Shown here piece after piece: positions 1 to 9,500 of a stretch of DNA of 64,000 nucleotides. The notes under the pieces are model-generated. The model ran no database searches. It saw nothing but the letters and a program-made list of their open reading frames with translations, and was not told the origin of the DNA. Made by a program: the position numbers and the translations under genes. This DNA comes from Jidongwangia harbinensis (GTDB lineage: Bacteria > Actinomycetota > Actinomycetes > Mycobacteriales > Micromonosporaceae): contig NZ_JAIWNC010000003.1 in the NCBI RefSeq assembly GCF_020216025.1, positions 368,528 through 432,527 on the forward strand, given 5' to 3'. Position 1 is the first letter of the stretch. Each line of letters starts with the position of its first letter.

Positions 1-1
1 C

Positions 2-793
2 CTGCGGCGGGGCTGGCAGCTCGCCGACGCGGCCGGCGAGGCCGGACGGGACGTGCTGATCCTCGGTTCCTGCGGCGTCGGCACGGACGCGGCCGCCACC
101 GCCGTGCTGGCCGCGACCACCGGCGCCGAGCCCTCCGCGGTGCTGCCCCGGGTGCTGACGGCCGGCGGGCGGTTCGACGACGCGGCCTGGATGCTGCGCT
201 GCGCGGCGGTGCGGGACGCGTTGCACCGGATCCGGCACGAGTCGCGCGGCGCGCAGGACATCCTGGCGCAGATCGGCGGCGCGGACCTCGCGGTGGCCAC
301 CGGCGTGCTGCTCGGCGCCGCGGCCCGCCGGATGCCGGTGCTGCTGGACGGCCCGGTCGGGGTCGCGGCCGCCCTGGTGGCCCGCGACCTGGCGAGCCAG
401 GCCCGGCACTGGTACCTGATCCCGGAGGCGGGCACCACCGCGCTGGTCCGGCAGGGCGCCGACGTGCTCGGCCTGACGCCGGTGGTGGAGCTGGGGCTGG
501 ACCTCGGCGAGGGCGTGAACGCGCTGGCGGCGCTGCCGCTGCTGCGGACCGCGATCGGGCTGGGCGCGACGCTGCCGGTGCATCCGGCGCTGCTGACCAC
601 CCCGGGCGACGGCGGCCTGACCGCTCCCGATGCCGACACCGAGACCGGGGCCGACACCGAGACCGGGGCCGCCACCGAGACCGGGGCCGACACCGACGAC
701 GGCACCGACGACCACGACGACGACGGGACAGACTTCCGGGAGCCGACGCCGGCCGGTCCTGGCCCGGCCACCACCGGCCCGGCCGCCGGCTGA
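2..793 (+). CDS. cobT: Nicotinate-nucleotide--dimethylbenzimidazole phosphoribosyltransferase, C-terminal part (5' end outside window)
   Basis: CobT makes alpha-ribazole phosphate from nicotinate mononucleotide and dimethylbenzimidazole for the lower ligand of cobalamin. The reading frame is open from base 2, so the gene begins upstream. The visible part has the glycine-rich segments of the family and the LGEGVNALAALPLL stretch, which matches the LGEG(T/S)GA active-site region around the catalytic Glu. After the folded domain comes an unusual Asp/Thr-rich tail (about bases 625-790) containing three imperfect 18-bp repeats encoding TETGAD-like units; this is probably disordered. cobS starts 12 bases after the stop, so the two are likely cotranscribed. 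Confidence 0.88.
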   Translation: MRRGWQLADAAGEAGRDVLILGSCGVGTDAAATAVLAATTGAEPSAVLPRVLTAGGRFDDAAWMLRCAAVRDALHRIRHESRGAQDILAQIGGADLAVATGVLLGAAARRMPVLLDGPVGVAAALVARDLASQARHWYLIPEAGTTALVRQGADVLGLTPVVELGLDLGEGVNALAALPLLRTAIGLGATLPVHPALLTTPGDGGLTAPDADTETGADTETGAATETGADTDDGTDDHDDDGTDFREPTPAGPGPATTGPAAG

Positions 794-804
794 CCGCCGC
801 TGCC

Positions 805-1569
805 GTGCCCGAACCGGCCCGCGGCGGCGGCACCCTGTCCGCCGGATTGCGGCTGGCGTTCACCACCCTGACCGTGCTGCCGTTGCGCGCCGGCCGGGTG
901 GACCGCCCGGCCGCGGCCGTGGCGATGAGCGTGGCCCCGCTGCCCGGCGCGCTGCTCGGCCTGGCGGTCGCCGCGGTGCTGGCCGGGTTCCAGTGGGCCG
1001 GCGCTCCCCCGCTGGTCGCGGCCGGGCTGGCCGTCGGCACCGGCGTCCTACTCACCCGCGGCCTGCACCTGGACGGGCTGGCCGACACGGTGGACGCGCT
1101 GGGGTCGTACCGCCGGGGTGACGCCGCGCTCGCGGTGATGAAGCAGCCGGACATCGGCCCGTTCGGGGTGGCCGCGCTCGTGCTGGTGCTGCTGGTGCAG
1201 GCCGCGGCGCTGACCGCCGTGCCGATCTGGACGGTGCCGGTGGCCTGGGCGGCGGGGCGCCTGGCCGTGCCGCTGGCCTGCCGTCGCGGGGTGCCGGCGG
1301 CCCGCCCGGACGGGCTGGGTGCGCTGGTCGCCGGGACGGTGCCACGCGCCGTACCGGCCGTGGTCGCGGTGCTCGTCGCGGTCGCCGCGGTGCCCGCGGT
1401 GCCGGGCCGTCCGTGGCAGGGTCCGGCCGCGGTGGCCGCCGCGCTGCTGGTGGTGCTTCCGCTGGTGCGTCATGCGGTACGCCGGTTCGGCGGGATCACC
1501 GGTGACGTTCTCGGTGCCGCGGTGGAGGCCGGCACCACGGTGGCGCTGGTGGCGTCAACCCTGGGCTGA
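805..1569 (+). CDS. cobS: Adenosylcobinamide-GDP ribazoletransferase (cobalamin synthase)
   Basis: CobS is the integral-membrane enzyme that joins AdoCbi-GDP to alpha-ribazole (phosphate), the last step of the nucleotide-loop pathway. The 254-aa product is the usual size and has several hydrophobic helices. The conserved acidic signature TRGLHLDGLADTVDALGS (about residues 84-101) and the following Lys/Asp-rich MKQPDIGPFG segment are both intact. The GTG at 805 is the natural start, directly after cobT. The 3' end overlaps the converging MmcQ-like gene by 15 bases. Confidence 0.93.
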   Translation: MPEPARGGGTLSAGLRLAFTTLTVLPLRAGRVDRPAAAVAMSVAPLPGALLGLAVAAVLAGFQWAGAPPLVAAGLAVGTGVLLTRGLHLDGLADTVDALGSYRRGDAALAVMKQPDIGPFGVAALVLVLLVQAAALTAVPIWTVPVAWAAGRLAVPLACRRGVPAARPDGLGALVAGTVPRAVPAVVAVLVAVAAVPAVPGRPWQGPAAVAAALLVVLPLVRHAVRRFGGITGDVLGAAVEAGTTVALVASTLG

Positions 1570-1908
1570 GTCGTACGCCCGGACGGCCTTCTTCGGTGCG
1601 GTACGGCGCCACGCGTCCACCACGATCCGGTGCAGTTCCGCGGCGTCCGCGGTGGCCAGCGTGACCCGGACCCAGCCGTACCGTCCGGTGTAGTCGGCGA
1701 TCGCGTACGTCTCCGGCGCCGACGCGATCAGCTCGGCCTGCTCCTCGCGGGTGGCTTTGACCGACAGGGTGGCCTGTCCCGGCGCGCCCCCGGCGATCAT
1801 CTTGTCGCCGACCCGCAGCGTCGGGTGCCCCCAGGACTCGACCATGACCTCGCACCCGCCGGGCAGGGCGAGCACCCAGTCGCGGACCTGCTCGTAGGTC
1901 ACGGCCAC
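1555..1908 (-). CDS. MmcQ/YjbR family protein
   Basis: A 117-aa protein of the MmcQ/YjbR fold (CyaY-like, proposed DNA-binding). It shows the typical N-terminus (VRDWVLALPGG), the VESWGHPTLRVGDKM strand region, the TREEQAEL segment, and the YGWVRVTL core ending in a DAWRRTAPKK helix. It lies just downstream of gcvT on the same strand (5-base gap), so it may be cotranscribed. GTG codons at 1908 and 1902 are both possible starts; the family N-terminus favours one of them over the longer upstream frame, which is gcvT shadow. No catalytic role is established for the family. Confidence 0.8.
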   Translation of the reverse strand: MAVTYEQVRDWVLALPGGCEVMVESWGHPTLRVGDKMIAGGAPGQATLSVKATREEQAELIASAPETYAIADYTGRYGWVRVTLATADAAELHRIVVDAWRRTAPKKAVRAYDSAQG

Positions 1909-1912
1909 CGGG

Positions 1913-2986
1913 TCACCGCACCGACGTCTGCACGAACGGCGGCTTGACCAGGCGGGCCTCGGTGCGCCGGCCACGGATGTCGATCTCCACCAGGTCACCG
2001 TCGGCGAGCCCGGCGGACGTGTCGAGCAGCGCGAGCGCGATGCCGATCTTGCGGGTGGGCGAGAACGTACCGCTGGTGGTCTCACCGACCGCGGTGCCGC
2101 CGGCGTACACCGGCATGTGTCCGCGGGGAACGCCGCGGCCGGTCAGCTCCAGACCGCGCAGTGACCGGCGGGGGCCGGCCGCCTTCTCCGCGAGCAGGGC
2201 GTCGCGGCCCCAGAACGCCGGCTTGGACCAGCCCACCGCCCAGCCGGTGCGGGCCTGGACCGGCGAGATCTCCAGCGACAGGTCCTGGCCGTGCAGCGGG
2301 TAGCCCATCTCGGTGCGCAGCGTGTCCCGGGCGCCCAGGCCGCAGGGCCGGACCCCGGCCGCGACCAGCGCGTCCCAGGTCTTGGCCGCGTCGTCCCACG
2401 GGAGCACCAGTTCGAAGCCGAGTTCGCCGGTGTAGCCGGTGCGGCAGACCACCGCGTCCTCGGTGGCGGTGAACGACATGTAGTTGTGCTCGGCGGGCAG
2501 GCCGAGCTGCCGGATCACCTCGGCGGAGCGTGGGCCCTGGACCGCGAGGATCGCGTACGCCTGGTGTGCGTCCCGCACGGTCACCCCGGCCGGCGCCGCC
2601 GCGGTCAGCCGGCGCACCACCTCGGCGGTGTTGGCCGCGTTCGGCACCAGGAAAACGTCGTCCGGGGAGTTCAGGTAGGCGATCAGGTCGTCCACCACGC
2701 CGCCGGTGGCGTCGTCGCAGCACAGCGTGTACTGCGCCGCGCCGGGGGCGATCCGGCCCAGGTCGTTGGTGAGGCAGGAGTTGACGAAGTCGGCCGCGCC
2801 CGGCCCGGTCACGGTTGCCTTGCCCAGGTGCGACACGTCGAACACGCCGGCGTCGGTACGCACCGCGGTGTGCTCCTTCAGCACCCCGCCGCCGGCGTAC
2901 TCCAGCGGCATCTCCCAGCCCCCGAAGGAGGCGAACTTGGCCCCCAGCGCTTCGTGGCGGTCGTGGATCGGCGAGCGCAGCAGCAT
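1913..2986 (-). CDS. gcvT: Aminomethyltransferase (glycine cleavage system T protein)
   Basis: The T protein transfers the aminomethyl carbon from the lipoylated H protein to tetrahydrofolate, releasing ammonia. The 357-aa product matches the family length. Visible hallmarks are [20 protein letters not shown] near the start, the [10 protein letters not shown] segment, YTGELGFEL and the C-terminal RKIGIALA region. The ATG at 2986 fits the conserved N-terminus ([14 protein letters not shown]). GcvP and GcvH are not in the window. It belongs with the other lipoate-linked genes here (lpdA, sucB, lipB, lipA). The pepA gene diverges from it. Confidence 0.95.
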   Translation of the reverse strand: MLLRSPIHDRHEALGAKFASFGGWEMPLEYAGGGVLKEHTAVRTDAGVFDVSHLGKATVTGPGAADFVNSCLTNDLGRIAPGAAQYTLCCDDATGGVVDDLIAYLNSPDDVFLVPNAANTAEVVRRLTAAAPAGVTVRDAHQAYAILAVQGPRSAEVIRQLGLPAEHNYMSFTATEDAVVCRTGYTGELGFELVLPWDDAAKTWDALVAAGVRPCGLGARDTLRTEMGYPLHGQDLSLEISPVQARTGWAVGWSKPAFWGRDALLAEKAAGPRRSLRGLELTGRGVPRGHMPVYAGGTAVGETTSGTFSPTRKIGIALALLDTSAGLADGDLVEIDIRGRRTEARLVKPPFVQTSVR

Positions 2987-3099
2987 GGGTGTCAACTTAC
3001 CCGTGACCTTGTCTGTGGTTAGAGTCGGCGGGACACCATGACCCGCCCCCGCCGGAGAAAACCCCCGATCCGGCCCCCGAGTCCCGCGGAGAGCCACGA

Positions 3100-4644
3100 G
3101 TGATCCAGCCCAGCCTGACTTTGGTCGACACCGACCCCGCCGAACTGGCCGTCGATGCGATCGTGATCGGCCTGCACAGCCAGCCCGACGAGGACGGCGC
3201 GCTGCTGCCCGCGGCCGGGGCGGAGAGTATCGCCGCCGCGTTCGAGGGGCGGCTGACGTCGACGCTGGCGCTGCTCGGCGCCACCGGTGCCCCGGGTGAG
3301 GTGACCAAGCTCGCCACGCTGGGCACGGTGACCGCCCCGCTGATCGTCGCGGTCGGCCTCGGTGACGAGCCGTCCGGTTCCGCGCCGACGCCGGAGACGT
3401 TGCGGCGGGGCACCGGCGCCGCGGTCCGCGCGCTGGCCGGGAGCGCGACGGTGGCGCTGGCGCTGCCGCTGCCGGACGACGCGGACGCCCCGGCGGTGCT
3501 GCGGGCCGTGCTGGAGGGCGCGCTGCTCGGGTCGTACCGGTTCGCCGGCTACAAGACCAAGCCGCAGCCGGCCCGGCGTGACCCGGTGACCGCGCTGCAG
3601 GTGCACGTGCCGGACGCCGCGGACGACGCGGCGCGGGCGGAGGTGGCCCGCGCCGAGGTGGTGTCGCGGGTGGTCCGGCTGACCCGGGACTGGGTGAACA
3701 CCGCCCCGAACGAGCTCCGGCCGCCGCAGTTCGCGGACGCCGTGCTGGCCGCCGTGGACGGCAGCGGGCTGGAGGTCGAGGTGCTCGGCGTGCCCGAGCT
3801 GGAGGCCGGCGGGTACGGCGGCATCCTGGCCGTCGGGCTGGGTTCGGCGGCGCCGCCGCGGCTGGTCCGGCTCAGCTACACGCCCGCGGGTGTGTCCGAC
3901 CCGAAGCGGGTGGCGCTGGTCGGCAAGGGCATCACGTTCGACACCGGCGGCATCAGCATCAAGCCGGCGGCCGGCATGTGGGAGATGAAGTCGGACATGG
4001 CCGGCGCGGCCGCGGTGGGCGCGACGATGCTGGCGGTCGCGGCGCTGAAGCCGTCGGTCGCGGTGACCGGCTACCTGGCGATGGCGGAGAACATGCCGTC
4101 CGGGACCGCGTACCGGCCGGGCGACGTGGTCACCATGTTCGACGGCAAGCGGGTCGAGGTGCTGAACACCGACGCGGAGGGCCGGATGGTGCTGGGCGAC
4201 GCGATCGCCCGCGCCTGCGCGGACGGCACCGACTACCTGTTCGAGACGTCCACCCTGACCGGTGGCCAGGTGGTGTCGCTGGGCAAGCGGATCGCCGGGG
4301 TGATGGGTACGCCCGAGGTGTGCGAGCGGGTCAGGAAGGCCGGCGAGTCGGTCGGCGAGCCGGCGTGGCCGATGCCGCTGCCGGACGAGGTCCGCAAGGG
4401 CATGGACTCGGACGTGGCGGACATCAGCCAGACGAACGCGAGCATGGACCGGGCCGGACACATGCTGCAGGGCGGCGTGTTCCTCCGCGAGTTCGTGGCG
4501 GACGGCGTGGACTGGGCGCACATCGACGTCGCCGGGCCCGCCTACCACACCGGGGAGCCCACCGGTTACTGGACGAAGGGCGGCACCGGGGTCCCGGTCC
4601 GTACCCTGCTGGCCCTGGTCGAGGACGTGGCCGCGAACGGCTGA
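3100..4644 (+). CDS. pepA: Leucyl aminopeptidase (M17 family)
   Basis: A cytosolic M17 aminopeptidase that removes N-terminal Leu and other residues with a two-metal centre. The 514-aa protein has an N-terminal macro-like domain and a C-terminal catalytic domain. The metal-binding and catalytic motifs are intact: [15 protein letters not shown] with the Lys and Asp ligands, the [11 protein letters not shown] segment, and the family signature as [12 protein letters not shown] (Met where Leu is usual). The GTG at 3100 begins the conserved domain and gcvT diverges upstream. Its stop abuts the stop of the small converging gene at 4645. Confidence 0.95.
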   Translation: MIQPSLTLVDTDPAELAVDAIVIGLHSQPDEDGALLPAAGAESIAAAFEGRLTSTLALLGATGAPGEVTKLATLGTVTAPLIVAVGLGDEPSGSAPTPETLRRGTGAAVRALAGSATVALALPLPDDADAPAVLRAVLEGALLGSYRFAGYKTKPQPARRDPVTALQVHVPDAADDAARAEVARAEVVSRVVRLTRDWVNTAPNELRPPQFADAVLAAVDGSGLEVEVLGVPELEAGGYGGILAVGLGSAAPPRLVRLSYTPAGVSDPKRVALVGKGITFDTGGISIKPAAGMWEMKSDMAGAAAVGATMLAVAALKPSVAVTGYLAMAENMPSGTAYRPGDVVTMFDGKRVEVLNTDAEGRMVLGDAIARACADGTDYLFETSTLTGGQVVSLGKRIAGVMGTPEVCERVRKAGESVGEPAWPMPLPDEVRKGMDSDVADISQTNASMDRAGHMLQGGVFLREFVADGVDWAHIDVAGPAYHTGEPTGYWTKGGTGVPVRTLLALVEDVAANG

Positions 4645-4968
4645 CTAGCCGGCGGGGCGCCGCTTCTGGCGTTCGTTGTAGTCGCGCATGCGCTGCGGGT
4701 AGCCCATCAGCTTGATGTCGTAGATCGGCATGGAGAGCTGGTGGGCGAACCGCCGGGCGTTCTCCGGGGAGTCGATGCGCCGCCGGGTCCATTCGCCGTC
4801 GTGCGCGACCAGCAGCAAGGTGGTCTCGGTCACGGTGGTGCGGGGCTCGATGAAACCCTCCACACCACGCCTCGAGCGGACAAACTCCGCAAGGTGCTCC
4901 AAACCGGCACGATCCGCCGCCCGATCGGTCGTCCGACCCGGCTCCCTACGCCGACGGAACCAGGCCAC
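4645..4968 (-). CDS. Conserved small actinobacterial protein of unknown function
   Basis: A 107-aa basic N-terminus (AWFRRRREP) followed by a compact region with a VTETTLLLVAHDGEWTRRRI strand pair and an RFAHQLSMPIYDIKLMGYPQ segment. I recognise the pattern as a conserved hypothetical found in actinobacteria, but I cannot assign a function. The GTG at 4968 is chosen because a GGGGAGGG ribosome-binding site sits about 4 bases upstream. It runs divergently from lpdA and converges end to end with pepA with no gap. The longer frame continuing upstream is antisense to lpdA and sucB and is not believed. Confidence 0.72.
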   Translation of the reverse strand: MAWFRRRREPGRTTDRAADRAGLEHLAEFVRSRRGVEGFIEPRTTVTETTLLLVAHDGEWTRRRIDSPENARRFAHQLSMPIYDIKLMGYPQRMRDYNERQKRRPAG

Positions 4969-5130
4969 CGAGCCCTCCCCAGGTTTTGTTGCGGCAAGGG
5001 TACTTCGATACCCCGTGTCGTTGGGCACCTGACTGCATCTACCGGTTCTCCAAGTGACAAGATGGCGTGGACGACTGTGACCGTTTCCGGTGTGTGACCC
5101 ACAGGGGAAACGACGCTTAGGGAGTTGACC

Positions 5131-6519
5131 GTGAGCCAGCCGAACGGCGGAACCTTCGACATCGTGATCCTCGGCGCCGGCAGCGGGGGGTACGCCGCGG
5201 CGCTGCGCGCGGCCGAGCTGGACCTGTCGGTCGCGCTGATCGACAAGGCCGAGCTGGGCGGCACCTGCCTGCACCGCGGCTGCATTCCGACCAAGGCGCT
5301 GCTGCATGCTGCCGAGATCGCCGACCAGACCCGGGAGAGCGAGCAGTTCGGCGTCAAGGCCGATCTGGTCGGCATCGACATGGCCGGGGTGAACGCGTAC
5401 AAGGACGGTGTCGTCTCCCGCCTCTACAAGGGCCTGCAGGGTCTGCTCAAGCAGGACAAGATCACCGTGGTGCAGGGCGCCGGCAAGCTGGTCGCCAAGG
5501 ACACCGTCGAGGTGGACGGCAAGCGCTACACCGGCCGCAACGTCATCCTGGCCACCGGGTCGTACTCGCGCTCGCTGCCCGGCCTCGAGGTCGACGGCAA
5601 GCGCGTGCTGACCAGCGAGCACGCCCTCCGGCTGGACCGGGTGCCGAGCTCCGCGATCGTGCTCGGCGGCGGCGTGATCGGCGTCGAGTTCGCCAGCGTG
5701 TGGAAGTCGTTCGGCGCGGACGTGACCATCCTGGAGGCGCTGCCCCGGCTGGTCGCCGCGGAGGACGAGGAGGTCTCCAAGGCGGTCGAGCGCGCGTTCC
5801 GCAAGCGGAAGATCAACTTCAAGGTCGGCAAGCCGTTCGAGAAGGTCGAGCACACCGAGAACGGCGTGCGCGCCACCATCTCCGGCGGCGAGACGATCGA
5901 GGCCGAGGTGCTGCTGGTCGCGGTCGGCCGCGGCCCGACCACCAAGGACCTGGGGTACGAGGAGCAGGGCGTCACGCTGGACCGCGGCTTCGTGATCACC
6001 AACGAGCGGCTGCACACCGGCGTCGGCAACATCTACGCGGTCGGCGACATCGTGCCCGGCCTGCAGCTCGCGCACCGCGGCTTCCAGCAAGGCATCTTCG
6101 TGGCCGAGGAGATCGCCGGCCGGAACCCCGCGGTGATCGACGAGAACGGCATCCCGCGCGTCACGTACTCCGACCCGGAGGTCGCCTCCGTGGGTCTCAC
6201 CGAGGCGAAGGCCAAGGAACAGTACGGTGCGGACAAGATCTCCACGTACAACTACAACCTGGGCGGCAACGGCAAGAGCCAGATCCTCAAGACCCAGGGC
6301 TTCATCAAGCTGGTCCGGGTCGCCGACGGCCCGGTCGTCGGCGTGCACATGGTGGGCGCCCGCATGGGCGAGCTGGTGGGCGAGGCGCAGCTGATCTACA
6401 ACTGGGAGGCGTTCCCGGAGGAGGTCGCCCAGCTCGTGCACGCGCACCCCACCCAGAACGAGGCGCTCGGCGAGGCGTTCCTCGCGCTCGCGGGCAAACC
6501 GCTCCACGCCCACGCCTGA
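5131..6519 (+). CDS. lpdA: Dihydrolipoyl dehydrogenase (E3)
   Basis: E3 flavoprotein that reoxidises dihydrolipoyl groups of 2-oxoacid dehydrogenases and the glycine cleavage H protein, passing electrons to NAD. The FAD-binding ILGAGSGGYAAALRAAE lies at residues 14-30, the redox disulfide is C46/C51 in GGTCLHRGCIPTK, the NAD-binding GGGVIGVEFASVW is mid-protein, and the dimer-interface acid/base pair is H439/E444 in HPTQNEALGE. The GTG at 5131 has a GGGAG site 6 bases upstream, better than the TTG at 5125. sucB follows after 39 bases, forming an lpdA-sucB operon. Confidence 0.97.
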   Translation: MSQPNGGTFDIVILGAGSGGYAAALRAAELDLSVALIDKAELGGTCLHRGCIPTKALLHAAEIADQTRESEQFGVKADLVGIDMAGVNAYKDGVVSRLYKGLQGLLKQDKITVVQGAGKLVAKDTVEVDGKRYTGRNVILATGSYSRSLPGLEVDGKRVLTSEHALRLDRVPSSAIVLGGGVIGVEFASVWKSFGADVTILEALPRLVAAEDEEVSKAVERAFRKRKINFKVGKPFEKVEHTENGVRATISGGETIEAEVLLVAVGRGPTTKDLGYEEQGVTLDRGFVITNERLHTGVGNIYAVGDIVPGLQLAHRGFQQGIFVAEEIAGRNPAVIDENGIPRVTYSDPEVASVGLTEAKAKEQYGADKISTYNYNLGGNGKSQILKTQGFIKLVRVADGPVVGVHMVGARMGELVGEAQLIYNWEAFPEEVAQLVHAHPTQNEALGEAFLALAGKPLHAHA

Positions 6520-6558
6520 TCCATCCGTCCGCACGTCTGCGACAAGGAGTTCGAGAAC

Positions 6559-8463
6559 ATGCCGGTATCGGTCACCATGCCGCGGCTGGGTGAGAGCGTC
6601 ACCGAGGGTACGGTCACGCGCTGGCTGAAGCAGGAGGGCGAGCGGGTCGAGGCCGACGAGCCGCTGCTCGAGGTCTCCACCGACAAGGTCGACACCGAGA
6701 TCCCGTCCCCGGCCGCCGGTGTGCTGTCGCGCATCGTCGTCGGCGAGGACGAGACCGCGGACGTCGGCAGCGAGCTGGCGGTCATCGCCGGTGACGACGA
6801 CGACGCCGGATCGTCCGCCCCGGCGCCGGCCGCGCCCGAGCAGCAGTCCGCTCCGGCCGCTCCCCAGCAGGAGGAGCAGGAGGCCGAGCCGGAGCCGGCC
6901 GCGCCGAACGAGCCGTCCACCGAGAAGGACGTCGAGGAGGAGGCGCCGGCCCCGCAGACCGCCGCCCCGACCGGCGGCGGCGAGGGCACCGCGGTCACGA
7001 TGCCCGCGCTGGGCGAGAGCGTCACCGAGGGTACGGTCACCCGCTGGCTCAAGCAGGTCGGCGACACCATCGAGGTGGACGAGCCGCTGCTCGAGGTCTC
7101 CACCGACAAGGTGGACACCGAGATCCCGTCGCCGGTCGCCGGCACGGTCCTGGAAATCAAGGTGCCCGAGGACGAGACCGCCGACGTCGGCGCCGAGCTG
7201 GCCATCATCGGTTCCGCGGACGCCGCGCCGTCGGCCGCCCCCGAGCAGCCCAAGCCGGAGCCGAAGCAGGAATCTCCCGAGCCGGAAGCTCCCAAGCAGG
7301 AGGCCCCGAAGCAGGAGTCCCCGAAGCAGGAGGCGCCGCAGCAGGCCGAGGCGCCCACGATCGAGTCCGCGCCGGCGCCCGACCTGTCCCCGGCCGGGGC
7401 CTCGTACGCGGCACCGTCCCCGGAGGCCGAGACCGCGAAGGACCCGGCGGCCGCCGAACGCGCCGCCGAGCCGTCCGCGCCCAGCCCGGCCCGCGACGCG
7501 GTCAAGGCCAACGGCGCCGGCGACGCCGGCTACGTCACGCCGCTGGTCCGCAAGCTGGCCGCGGAGAAGGGCGTGGACCTGTCCACGCTGACCGGCACCG
7601 GCGTCGGCGGCCGGATCCGCAAGCAGGACGTCATCGAGGCCGCCGACAAGGCCGCCGCGGCCAAGGCGGCACCGGCTCCGGCCGCGGCACCGGCGGCCAA
7701 GTCCGCCGCGCCCACGCCGAAGCCCGCACCGAGCCCGCTGCGCGGCCGCACCGAGAAGCTGACCCGCACCCGCGCCACCATCGCCCGGCGCATGGTCGAG
7801 TCGCTGCAGGTCTCGGCGCAGCTCACCACGGTCGTCGAGGTGGACGTCACGAAGATCGCCCAGCTGCGCAACCGCGCCAAGGCCGACTTCCTGGCCAAGA
7901 ACGGCGTCAAGCTGTCCTTCCTGCCGTTCTTCGCGCTCGCCTCGGTCGAGGCGCTGCGCCAGCACCCGGTGGTGAACTCCTCCATCGACCAGGAGGCCGG
8001 CACGGTCACCTACCACGACACCGAGCACCTGGGTATCGCGGTGGACACCCCCAAGGGCCTGATCGTCCCGGTGATCAAGGACGCCGGCGACCTCAACCTG
8101 GCGGGGCTGGCCAAGCGGATCGCCGACGTGGCGGACCGCACCCGGAACAACAAGATCGGCCCGGACGAGATCTCCGGCGGCACGTTCACGCTGACCAACA
8201 CCGGCAGCCGCGGCGCGCTGTTCGACACACCGATCATCAACCAGCCGCAGGTCGGCATCCTCGGCACCGGCGCGGTGGTCAAGCGCGCCGTCGTGGTCGA
8301 CGACCCGGACCTGGGCGAGGTCATCGTGCCCCGCTCGATGGTCTACCTGGCGCTGAGCTACGACCACCGGATCGTGGACGGCGCCGACGCGGCCCGCTTC
8401 CTGGTCACCATCAAGGAGCGCCTGGAGGCCGGGCACTTCGAGGGCGACCTCGGCCTGAGCTGA
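6559..8463 (+). CDS. sucB: Dihydrolipoyl acyltransferase E2 (2-oxoglutarate dehydrogenase type), two lipoyl domains
   Basis: The 634-aa E2 core has two nearly identical lipoyl domains with lipoylated lysines at K43 and K184 (each in [12 protein letters not shown]). These are joined by Pro/Glu/Lys/Gln-rich linkers with repeated KQE units. A peripheral-subunit-binding domain lies near residues 325-360 ([19 protein letters not shown]), followed by the catalytic domain ending in [15 protein letters not shown] with H603 and D607. Actinobacterial E2s of this type are named SucB but also serve pyruvate dehydrogenase, so the substrate is not certain. It follows lpdA directly; RBS AAGGAGTTCGAGAAC precedes the ATG. 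Confidence 0.95.
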   Translation: MPVSVTMPRLGESVTEGTVTRWLKQEGERVEADEPLLEVSTDKVDTEIPSPAAGVLSRIVVGEDETADVGSELAVIAGDDDDAGSSAPAPAAPEQQSAPAAPQQEEQEAEPEPAAPNEPSTEKDVEEEAPAPQTAAPTGGGEGTAVTMPALGESVTEGTVTRWLKQVGDTIEVDEPLLEVSTDKVDTEIPSPVAGTVLEIKVPEDETADVGAELAIIGSADAAPSAAPEQPKPEPKQESPEPEAPKQEAPKQESPKQEAPQQAEAPTIESAPAPDLSPAGASYAAPSPEAETAKDPAAAERAAEPSAPSPARDAVKANGAGDAGYVTPLVRKLAAEKGVDLSTLTGTGVGGRIRKQDVIEAADKAAAAKAAPAPAAAPAAKSAAPTPKPAPSPLRGRTEKLTRTRATIARRMVESLQVSAQLTTVVEVDVTKIAQLRNRAKADFLAKNGVKLSFLPFFALASVEALRQHPVVNSSIDQEAGTVTYHDTEHLGIAVDTPKGLIVPVIKDAGDLNLAGLAKRIADVADRTRNNKIGPDEISGGTFTLTNTGSRGALFDTPIINQPQVGILGTGAVVKRAVVVDDPDLGEVIVPRSMVYLALSYDHRIVDGADAARFLVTIKERLEAGHFEGDLGLS

Positions 8464-8467
8464 CCGT

Positions 8468-8509
8468 CGGGTGCCGGGGCGTGCGGTTCGCCGCACGTCC
8501 CGGCACCCG
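8468..8509 (+). terminator. Strong hairpin terminator after lpdA-sucB
   Basis: A 19-bp inverted repeat with a TTCG tetraloop starts four bases after the sucB stop: left arm 8468-8486, loop 8487-8490, right arm 8491-8509. Only one pair departs from Watson-Crick and it is a G-U wobble. A short T-run (AGTTTTG) follows at 8512-8518. This ends the lpdA-sucB operon and isolates it from the next gene. Confidence 0.85.
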
Positions 8510-8550
8510 AACAGTTTTGAACGGGTTCGAGTTCGGGAACACTGGGAACC

Positions 8551-9468
8551 ATGCGGATTCTCATGGCCGGCGCGTCCGGCTTCCTCGGCACCCACCTCGC
8601 GCAGCGCTGGCGCGACGCCGGGCACGACGTCACCCGGCTGGTCCGCCGCGCCCCACAGCGACCGGACGAGGCCCGCTGGCAGCCGTCCGCCGACCAGCTC
8701 GACCCGACGCTGGTGGCGGCCGCCGACGCGGTGGTCAACCTGGCCGGTGCGGGCGTCGGTGACAAGCGCTGGACCGGCGCGTACAAGAACCTGATCCGGT
8801 CCAGCCGGGTGGACACCACCGGCACCATCGCCCGGGCCATCGCCAACCTGCCCGCCGAGGACCGCCCCACGGTGCTGCTGCAGGGCTCCGCCGTCGGGTG
8901 GTACGGCGACACCGGCGACCGCCAGGTCACCGAGGAGTCCCCGGCCGGCCGCGGCTTCCTGGCCGATGTGTGCCGGGTGTGGGAGGCCGCCGCCAGTCCC
9001 GCCGAGAACGCCGGCACGCGGGTCGCGCTGCTGCGTACCGGCCTGCCCCTGGACGCCGACGCCGGCCTGCTCAAGCCGCAGATGCTGCCGTTCCGGATGG
9101 GCGTCGGCGGCAAGCTCGGCAACGGCCGCCAGTGGGTGCCGTGGATCTCGCTGGCGGACTGGCTGCGTGCCGTCGACTTCCTGCTGGACCGCGACGACGT
9201 CACCGGCCCGGTCAACGTCGTCGGCCCGGCGCCGGTCACCAACGCCACGTTCACCGAGGCGTTCGGGCGGGTGCTGCACCGGCCCACCGTGATGCCGATC
9301 CCCGCCGTGGCGCTGCAGGTGGCGCTCGGCGAGTTCGCCGGAGAGGCGTTGCGCAGCCAGCGGGTGCTGCCCGGCGTGCTCAGCCGGGCCGGGTTCACCT
9401 GGGACCACCCGACCGTCGAGTCCGCTCTCCGGGCCGCCATAGATCGGGAACCGAGCGCTGTGCGGTAA
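8551..9468 (+). CDS. TIGR01777-type NAD(P)-dependent epimerase/dehydratase-like protein
   Basis: A 305-aa extended short-chain dehydrogenase of the YfcH/SulA-like group. It has the N-terminal nucleotide motif LMAGASGFLGTHLAQRW (residues 4-20), a VVNLAGAGVGDKRW segment, the R(S)SRVDTT helix, and the C-terminal DUF1731-like region (GEFAGEALRSQRVLPGVL). Substrate is unknown for this group. The ATG at 8551 is preceded by ACACTGGGAACC with no clear Shine-Dalgarno, so it may be leaderless. It stands alone between the sucB terminator and the membrane protein at 9501. Confidence 0.88.
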   Translation: MRILMAGASGFLGTHLAQRWRDAGHDVTRLVRRAPQRPDEARWQPSADQLDPTLVAAADAVVNLAGAGVGDKRWTGAYKNLIRSSRVDTTGTIARAIANLPAEDRPTVLLQGSAVGWYGDTGDRQVTEESPAGRGFLADVCRVWEAAASPAENAGTRVALLRTGLPLDADAGLLKPQMLPFRMGVGGKLGNGRQWVPWISLADWLRAVDFLLDRDDVTGPVNVVGPAPVTNATFTEAFGRVLHRPTVMPIPAVALQVALGEFAGEALRSQRVLPGVLSRAGFTWDHPTVESALRAAIDREPSAVR

Positions 9469-9500
9469 CAAATCCGCAGTCTCTTGCTAACCTGCGGCTG

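Noticed and set aside
4645..9471. A 1608-residue open frame on the minus strand
   Set aside because: It is antisense to lpdA, sucB and the epimerase-like gene and has the His/Arg/Gly-rich composition of GC-skew shadow frames. Only its last 107 codons look like a real protein.
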